Of a stretch of 18,403 nt of DNA, positions 14,719 to 18,403 are shown piece by piece. The notes beneath the pieces are model-generated. The model was not told the origin of the DNA. It saw nothing but the letters and a program-made list of their open reading frames with translations, and made no database searches. How positions within the stretch are numbered: the first letter of the stretch is position 1; every line of letters begins with the position of its first letter. The position numbers and the translations under genes were made by a program. This DNA comes from Thermococcus sp. (lineage in GTDB: Archaea > Methanobacteriota_B > Thermococci > Thermococcales > Thermococcaceae). The stretch lies in assembly GCF_027066465.1 (NCBI RefSeq), contig NZ_JAMONU010000009.1:1-18403 (forward strand), written 5' to 3'.

Positions 14719-14732
14719 TTAGGTCTACCGAA
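14719..14732. promoter_or_regulatory. inverted repeat resembling the feo operators
   Basis: TTAGG-TCTA-CCGAA (one mismatch to TTAGG-N4-CCTAA) lies between the TATA element (14738-14747) and the start codon of the Fur-family gene, 2 nt from its ATG. This places it over the expected transcription start. Confidence 0.4.
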
Positions 14733-14737
14733 AAGAT

Positions 14738-14747
14738 GTTTATAAGT
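14738..14747 (-). promoter_or_regulatory. TATA box of the Fur-family operon
   Basis: CTTATAAACA on the - strand, centred 27 nt before the ATG at 14716. At this spacing transcription would start at or next to the start codon. Confidence 0.55.
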
Positions 14748-14768
14748 GTTTCGTTTTCGAAATTATTT

Positions 14769-14790
14769 CTAAATAGGAAGCTTTATTTAG
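14769..14790. promoter_or_regulatory. inverted repeat before dps (possible regulator site)
   Basis: CTAAATA and TATTTAG form a perfect 7-bp inverted repeat with an 8-nt spacer, 34 nt before the Dps-like gene. It overlaps the AT-rich element CTTTATTTAG that could be its TATA box. It is the best candidate site in this gap for the adjacent Fur-family protein. Confidence 0.4.
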
Positions 14791-14823
14791 TAGAAGAGAC
14801 AACTAATAATTGGTGAAAACCCT

Positions 14824-15375
14824 ATGTCGGAACACAACAGAAAACTCGTTGAGAGGTCCGGGCTGGACGTGGACAAGCTTCTGGAGATGCTTTTGAAGGC
14901 GGCCGCGGCCGAGTTTACAACCTATTACTACTACACCCTCCTGCGGAACCATTCAGCCGGGTTGGAGGGGGAGGCGATAAAGGAGATAATCGAAGACGCC
15001 CGCATCGAGGACAGGAACCACTTCGAGGCCTTAGTCCCTAGAATTTACGAACTCGGAGGAGAGCTTCCGAGGGACGTGAGGGACTTCGCGGGGATGGCCT
15101 GGTGCAGCGACGCCTACCTTCCTGAGGAGCCGACCGTTGAGAAAATCCTCGAGGTTCTCCTTCAGGCCGAGCGCTGTGCCGTTGGCGTTTACACAGAGAT
15201 ATGCAACTACACGTTCGGGAAGGACCCGAGAACCTATGATTTGGCGCTTGCGATCCTCCACGAGGAGATTGAGCATGAAGCATGGTTCGAGGAACTCCTC
15301 ACCGGGAAACCGAGCGGCCACTTTAGGAGGGGCGTTCCGGGGGAAAGCCCCTTCGTCTCGAAGTTCCTGAGGTGA
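14824..15375 (+). CDS. dps: Dps-like protein (DPSL / thioferritin type)
   Basis: A 183-residue ferritin-like protein of the archaeal Dps-like group, which forms 12-subunit cages, oxidises Fe2+ with peroxide and stores iron. Ligand-type residues are Glu30 (AAAAEFTTYYYY), Glu63 and His66 (ARIEDRNHFEAL), Glu116 (QAERCAV) and Glu147/Glu148-His151 (LHEEIEHEAW). Cys94, Cys118 and Cys127 (WCSDAYLPEE, ERCAVGVYTEIC) match the cysteine pair near the diiron site that sets DPSL proteins apart from bacterial Dps and ferritin. GGTGA lies 7 nt before the ATG. The encapsulated-ferritin-like gene follows after 42 nt. Confidence 0.88.
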   Translation: MSEHNRKLVERSGLDVDKLLEMLLKAAAAEFTTYYYYTLLRNHSAGLEGEAIKEIIEDARIEDRNHFEALVPRIYELGGELPRDVRDFAGMAWCSDAYLPEEPTVEKILEVLLQAERCAVGVYTEICNYTFGKDPRTYDLALAILHEEIEHEAWFEELLTGKPSGHFRRGVPGESPFVSKFLR

Positions 15376-15417
15376 AGGGTTATTAGGGTTGGCGGTAAGT
15401 TAGCCTGAGGTGATACC

Positions 15418-15720
15418 ATGCTCGCGAAATACCCGTTTGAGATGCCGAAGGACAGACCCCTAACGAAGAGGGAAATCGCCCAGGCCCTGCGCTGGGCCAT
15501 CGAGGCCGAGCTCGACGCTATAAGCTTTTACGAACAGCTGGCGGAGCACATTGAGGATGAAAAAATCAGGCGCGTCTTCCTCGACGTCGCCAATGAGGAG
15601 AAGGAGCACTTCGGGGAGTTCCTGGCCGTTCTATTCGCCGTTGATGAGGAGCTCGCGAAGTACATGAAGGAGGGCTTCGAGGAGGTTGAAGAAGAGACGG
15701 GAATAAAGGTGGAGCTTTGA
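15418..15720 (+). CDS. encapsulated-ferritin-like diiron protein (EncFtn-type), free-standing
   Basis: A 100-residue ferritin-like protein predicted as two main helices. Glu31, Tyr38, Glu61 and His64 match, with a shift of one, the iron-site residues Glu32, Tyr39, Glu62 and His65 described for encapsulated ferritins (remembered numbering). Such proteins need a decameric ring to build the site and work inside an encapsulin shell. In Pyrococcus furiosus, as I recall, the matching domain is fused to the shell protein. Here it ends at EETGIKVEL with no shell domain and no evident cargo tail, and no shell gene follows. GGTGAT lies 3 nt before the ATG. A T-rich stretch follows the stop. Confidence 0.8.
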   Translation: MLAKYPFEMPKDRPLTKREIAQALRWAIEAELDAISFYEQLAEHIEDEKIRRVFLDVANEEKEHFGEFLAVLFAVDEELAKYMKEGFEEVEEETGIKVEL

Positions 15721-15721
15721 G

Positions 15722-15732
15722 CTTTCTTTTTT
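15722..15732 (+). terminator. T-tract terminator after the ferritin-like gene
   Basis: CTTTCTTTTTT directly follows the stop codon of the encapsulated-ferritin-like gene. It separates the gene from the CRISPR array. Confidence 0.5.
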
Positions 15733-15769
15733 AACTTCTCCTTTCCTCTAAGCGAAAATGAACCAAAGC

Positions 15770-16074
15770 AGTCTGACACAATTCTGTTCTACGAAAACTT
15801 GAGCGGGGCAGGGAACGGCAAAAGGCCCGCCCTCGTCTGTTTCCCGGCTTTCCACACAATTTTGTTCTACGGAAACTAACAAGCACCGGCTTTCCACTCA
15901 TTACCGACTCCTCTTTCCACACAATTTTGTTCTACGGAAACAGCACGCGGGGTGACAGTAGCTCTATGCTGTCGAAGTCTTTCCACACAATTATGTTCTA
16001 CGGAAACGCGCTCGTCATAGCCTCCAGCGGCGTGGCGGGCGTCAACTTTCCACACAATTCTGTTCTACGGAAAC
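15770..16074 (-). CRISPR. CRISPR array, five repeats and four spacers
   Basis: Repeats are 29 nt, read on the + strand as starting CTTTCCACAC and ending GTTCTACGGAAAC: 15848-15876, 15913-15941, 15979-16007 and 16046-16074, plus a degenerate copy at 15770-15798. The - strand form (GTTTCCGTAG...TGTGGAAAG) is the Thermococcus type, so transcription should run on the - strand from the leader at higher coordinates. Spacers are 38, 37, 36 and 49 nt from leader to tail. The only variable base among the four full repeats is repeat position 15 (T, T, A, C). The tail copy has about six changes, mostly in the side away from the leader. No cas gene is present. Confidence 0.95.
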
Positions 16075-16569
16075 GGTCTGGGAATTCTCCCAAAGGGACG
16101 GCTAATATTCTCTCAAAACTCTTATTTAAAACTTACCCCAGAAACCCGTGTCACTGCAAGTCATTTAAAACCCCACCTGAAAATAAAGGGGACACTAAAA
16201 CCCTCCAAAAGCCAAACCAAAGGCTCAAACCAATTCCCAGATAAAACCGAACAATCGAAACCAGATTGAGGGAAAAACTTTGGGTAAAAGCTCATGAAAA
16301 CAAAATCCAAGCGAGAACAAAACCGCCTGAGGGTTCAAACTCTTGAGGAAACTGCTCACTCCAGAATTTAGGACTCAACAGCCCTCCCCTTCCAAATGAA
16401 CACAATTGACAACCAATTACCACCCAAAAGGTAAACTGAACTCAAAGCGGACTGCTTGCCCTTTTATGATTAGTTTTGAAATTTTAAGGACCTTAATCAG
16501 GAATTAAGAGGAAACCAAAGGTTCTTACGCCCAGATATTGCATGACAATGTCTTTTACCAGCATGCGTG
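16075..16569 (-). promoter_or_regulatory. CRISPR leader, about 490 nt, no gene
   Basis: This non-coding stretch lies between the array and the MIP18-like gene. It is rich in A and C on the + strand (G and T on the - strand), especially from 16130 to 16440, unlike the coding DNA around it. A TATA-like GTTTTAAATAAG (- strand, 16121-16132) lies about 50 nt before the first repeat, suiting transcription start near 16100. The length agrees with Thermococcales CRISPR leaders. A 13-bp palindrome, TTAAGG-A-CCTTAA, lies at 16484-16496 near its far end. No open reading frame with family features was found. Confidence 0.75.
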
Positions 16570-16920
16570 CTATCCCTCGGCGAGCAGCAGGCCGAGTTCG
16601 TTGTAAACCCTCACCCTTTCAAAGCCCGCATTCTTTAGCGTCGAAACTACGTCCCTCAGGATTCTGTTCTGGACGTTTATCGCCAGCATCTGACAGGCGT
16701 GGCACTCCGGAGTTGAGCGGGCCATGAGGAGAAAGACCTCGACGCGCTTTCCTTCAACGGTGAGGCCGTAGACGAGGACCTCCTCGACGATGTTGAGGTC
16801 CGTTTCCGGGTCTTTAACTCTCTCAAGTAACTTCACAACGCGCCTGACTTCCTCTGGAAGGTCCTCCTGGGGGCTTCTCTTAGGCATTTTTCTCGGCTTT
16901 AAAAAATCAAGGATTCCCAT
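16570..16920 (-). CDS. MIP18/DUF59-family protein with CxxC (Fe-S assembly-like)
   Basis: A 116-residue protein. After a basic N-terminal tail (FLKPRKMPKRS), it has the MIP18 pattern: VKDPETDLNIVEEVLVYGL (36-53), a short strand, then STPECHACQMLAINVQNRIL with Cys73 and Cys76 at the position of the family's reactive cysteine. MIP18/SufT/PaaD-like proteins help place Fe-S clusters in target enzymes. The ATG directly abuts the stop of the upstream paralog (TGAATG), so the two are translationally coupled. A specific client is not known. Confidence 0.7.
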   Translation of the reverse strand: MGILDFLKPRKMPKRSPQEDLPEEVRRVVKLLERVKDPETDLNIVEEVLVYGLTVEGKRVEVFLLMARSTPECHACQMLAINVQNRILRDVVSTLKNAGFERVRVYNELGLLLAEG

Positions 16921-17280
16921 TCAAACACTCCCCGGAGTTAAATCCTCCGGTTTGTAGCCCTTCCTGTTCTCGAACTTCCCGACGATGTGGTTGCCGAGGT
17001 CGTAGACGTAGACGTTGTCGAACTTGACGAGGGCGAAGCGCTCCATTATGTCGCCGATTATCTTGGAGTAAGCTATGGGGCTCTCGCCGATGATGTTGTA
17101 CTCGGCGTGGCTCTCGAAGCGGAGCCAGATTTTAAGGGTGTCGTCGGTGACCTCAAGACCCGCAACAACGCTGGAATCAAGGATGTCCCCGCCGGTGACT
17201 GGGTCGGTGATTTTCCTCAGCTCCTCGATGACGGCCCTGTAAGGTTCAGGCCACTCCTTATCTGGACTGTAGACCTTCAC
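16921..17280 (-). CDS. MIP18/DUF59-like protein without cysteine
   Basis: A 119-residue protein resembling its downstream neighbour: LRKITDPVTGGDILDSSVVAGLEV (25-48) matches the MIP18 beginning, followed by strands and IAYSKIIGDIMERFALV as the long helix. The TPxC segment of the family is replaced by FESHAEYNIIGES, so the reactive cysteine is missing and there is no cysteine in the protein. It probably forms a pair with the CxxC-bearing neighbour. It begins with GTG, preceded by GGTGAGGATGC. The family assignment rests on pattern only. Confidence 0.6.
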   Translation of the reverse strand: MKVYSPDKEWPEPYRAVIEELRKITDPVTGGDILDSSVVAGLEVTDDTLKIWLRFESHAEYNIIGESPIAYSKIIGDIMERFALVKFDNVYVYDLGNHIVGKFENRKGYKPEDLTPGSV

Positions 17281-17313
17281 GCATCCTCACCGGAGGGACT
17301 TTGAACTGGACAG

Positions 17314-17916
17314 TTATAAGCCTTCCTGGGCAGTTTTGTCCATGTCCTTCAGGTAGAACTCCAGGGAAATCAGCGTTGAGACCCAGATGATTATGGACAG
17401 GACGTAGAGAACGAAGGCCGGGGTGCAGCCGTATCTGACCGCGTTCACCACGGTGAAGGCCACGAGCAGCCATGAGGCGAGCCTCGCAAAGTGCCTCTGG
17501 GGGGAAGGGGTGTACCGGTAAAAGGCGACCGCGTCAATCAGTAGCAGAACCGAGACCGCCGAAAACATCAGCATGGTGTAGAACATCTTGTTGGCGCTCA
17601 GCCCTATCGAACCAACCATTAGGGCTATCTGAACCAGCATCTCAAACTTGGGCTGAACGAGACCGCTCTCCGAGAGGCTGTAGGTTATCAAGACCGGACC
17701 GAGCATAACGAAGAGAACCGCTGGGGGTCTGTCTATATCGAGAACATAGCTTACGAAGCCCAGCGCTGTAATAATCCCGCCGATGAGAATTAAAACCGAG
17801 ACCTTTCTCGTTCCAAGCCTGAGACGTTCTACCTTCCTCGTTAAATCCCAGGTTACGAAGATTGCAAACAGCACCACCGGGCCTATTACAGACATAACCA
17901 GGTTATATTCTACCAT
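17314..17916 (-). CDS. polytopic membrane protein, about seven helices, unknown
   Basis: A 200-residue membrane protein with about seven hydrophobic helices (starting VMSVIGPVVLFAIFVTWDL; ending YVLSIIIWVSTLISLEFYL) and short loops, with arginine/lysine-rich segments at LTRKVERLRLGTRK and YRYTPSPQRHFARL, probably cytoplasmic. No catalytic motif is recognised. The ATG at 17916 has GATGAGC upstream and a TATA-like TTTAAATTTT about 40 nt further. It lies between the superoxide reductase and MIP18-like genes on the same strand but has its own promoter. It could be a sensor or signalling membrane domain; this is only a guess from its layout. Confidence 0.6.
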   Translation of the reverse strand: MVEYNLVMSVIGPVVLFAIFVTWDLTRKVERLRLGTRKVSVLILIGGIITALGFVSYVLDIDRPPAVLFVMLGPVLITYSLSESGLVQPKFEMLVQIALMVGSIGLSANKMFYTMLMFSAVSVLLLIDAVAFYRYTPSPQRHFARLASWLLVAFTVVNAVRYGCTPAFVLYVLSIIIWVSTLISLEFYLKDMDKTAQEGL

Positions 17917-17945
17917 GAGCGCTCATCTGAGAGAATAGACGTAAC

Positions 17946-17960
17946 CAAAATTTAAAGGTT
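17946..17960 (-). promoter_or_regulatory. putative promoter of the 17916 membrane-protein gene
   Basis: CCTTTAAATTTTGG on the - strand lies about 37 nt before the ATG at 17916, a suitable TATA distance. The 90-nt gap to the superoxide reductase gene also holds a T-rich tract (- strand, ACTTTCTTTCTTTTC, 17992-18006) just after that gene's stop, which could end its transcript. Confidence 0.4.
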
Positions 17961-18006
17961 CCGAAGGGGATTAAGTTCCCCAGTTGAAGTTGAAAAGAAA
18001 GAAAGT

Positions 18007-18354
18007 TCACTCAAGCTGAACCTCGTTCTCCCAGAGGCCGTGCAGGTTGCAGTAGCTGAGTGCGTAGAGCTTGCCCTTCTTGCTCGTCCTGAAGAAGAAG
18101 ACCGCCCTCGGCTCGGTCAGCGGGTCGCTGTGGTTGGTGAAAGCCACTCTACCGACGAGAATCGGGAAGTTCTCCCCCTCGGGGTGGAAGTACAGCTCAA
18201 TCCACGCTATGTGGTGCTCCGGGGTGTTCGGGTGCGGTATCTCCTTTCCAACGGAGACCTCGACCTTGACGAGGTCCCCCTCCTTCTCGTACTCTATAAC
18301 GGGGACGTGCTTCTCCCCCTTCCAGTCTCCACTCTTTATGGTTTCGCTCAGCAT
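18007..18354 (-). CDS. sor: superoxide reductase (neelaredoxin type)
   Basis: A 115-residue one-iron superoxide reductase, which reduces superoxide to peroxide using electrons from rubredoxin. It keeps every active-site residue: Glu14 and His16 (KGEKHVPVIEY), His41 and His47 (HPNTPEHH), Cys102 and His105 (YCNLHGLWE), which hold the Fe(His)4Cys centre. The start at 18354 (MLSETIKSGDW) is chosen because it aligns with known Pyrococcus enzyme and has GGTGG 5 nt upstream; an upstream in-frame start at 18363 is less likely. It is about nine residues shorter than the Pyrococcus protein, the missing part being a loop before TEP. It follows rubredoxin in one operon. Confidence 0.95.
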   Translation of the reverse strand: MLSETIKSGDWKGEKHVPVIEYEKEGDLVKVEVSVGKEIPHPNTPEHHIAWIELYFHPEGENFPILVGRVAFTNHSDPLTEPRAVFFFRTSKKGKLYALSYCNLHGLWENEVQLE

Positions 18355-18364
18355 CTCAACCACC

Positions 18365-18403
18365 TCACTCTATCTTTTCAAACTGGTCCTTGGGTGCACC
18401 GCA
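18365..18403 (-). CDS. rub: rubredoxin, 3' end only
   Basis: The last twelve codons on the - strand read CGAPKDQFEKIE followed by TGA, which is the typical C-terminus of a rubredoxin, including one ligand cysteine of the second Cys pair. The rest lies beyond the window edge. The superoxide reductase ATG follows 10 nt after the stop. Rubredoxin is the electron donor of superoxide reductase and of rubrerythrin-type proteins. Confidence 0.85.
   Translation of the reverse strand, partial: CGAPKDQFEKIE

Noticed and set aside
15376..15417. TTAGG-type operator before the EncFtn-like gene
   Set aside because: Only a half-site (TTAGGGTTGG) is seen; the second half is missing.
15721..15769. Remnant of an encapsulin shell gene
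   Set aside because: Only 49 nt, T-rich and then mixed; no frame resembles a shell protein, so loss is inferred from absence only.
15927..16244. 105-codon open frame on the + strand
   Set aside because: It runs through CRISPR repeats and the leader; the recurring translated segments are the repeats.

Overview
The window looks like a chromosomal segment of a Thermococcales archaeon, most likely Thermococcus. The evidence is dense packing of genes with overlapping ends, archaeal GGTGAT-type ribosome binding sites 3-7 nt before starts, TATA-type promoters, many protein families typical of this order (superoxide reductase, DPSL, FeoAB, archaeal tRNA G10 methyltransferase), and a CRISPR repeat of the Thermococcus type. 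The species was assigned by eye, not by a search.

Region 1 (1-3505, + strand) is one tightly coupled operon. It holds the 3' part of a UbiA-type prenyltransferase, an NMT1/THI5/SsuA-like ABC importer (lipoprotein, permease, ATPase) and a UbiE/MenG-type methyltransferase. Region 2 (3480-7272, - strand) is a second operon. In transcription order it encodes a membrane protein, a TtuA/TtcA-like PP-loop ATPase, a PP2C phosphatase, a PurM/HypE-superfamily protein, and a class I SAM methyltransferase split by a one-base frameshift in a G-run.

Region 3 (7273-9923) is a ferrous iron uptake operon: feoA, feoB and a four-cysteine FeoC-like protein. Its promoter has two TTAGG-N4-CCWAA inverted repeats that look like sites for a DtxR-family metal regulator. 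Region 4 (10112-12930) holds a sugar-phosphate nucleotidyltransferase, the tRNA G10 methyltransferase and a GNAT acetyltransferase.

Region 5 (12985-15720) is an iron and oxygen defence cluster. It has a rubrerythrin-like diiron protein, a Fur-family regulator with no cysteine, an exported sulfite-oxidase-fold Mo/W enzyme with a small membrane partner, a Dps-like protein, and a ferritin-like protein that keeps the residue pattern of encapsulated ferritins but has no shell gene beside it.

Region 6 (15770-16569) is a small CRISPR array without cas genes, transcribed on the - strand from an approximately 490-nt leader. Its far end carries a degenerate repeat. Region 7 (16570-18403, - strand) has two adjacent MIP18/DUF59-family proteins, an unrecognised polytopic membrane protein, superoxide reductase and the 3' end of rubredoxin.

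From about 7.4 kb to the end, the genes share one theme. Iron is taken up (Feo), stored or detoxified (ferritin-like and Dps-like proteins), used in Fe-S assembly (MIP18-like proteins), and protected from oxygen (rubredoxin, superoxide reductase, rubrerythrin, Fur/PerR-like regulator). No tRNA, rRNA, insertion sequence or cas gene was seen.
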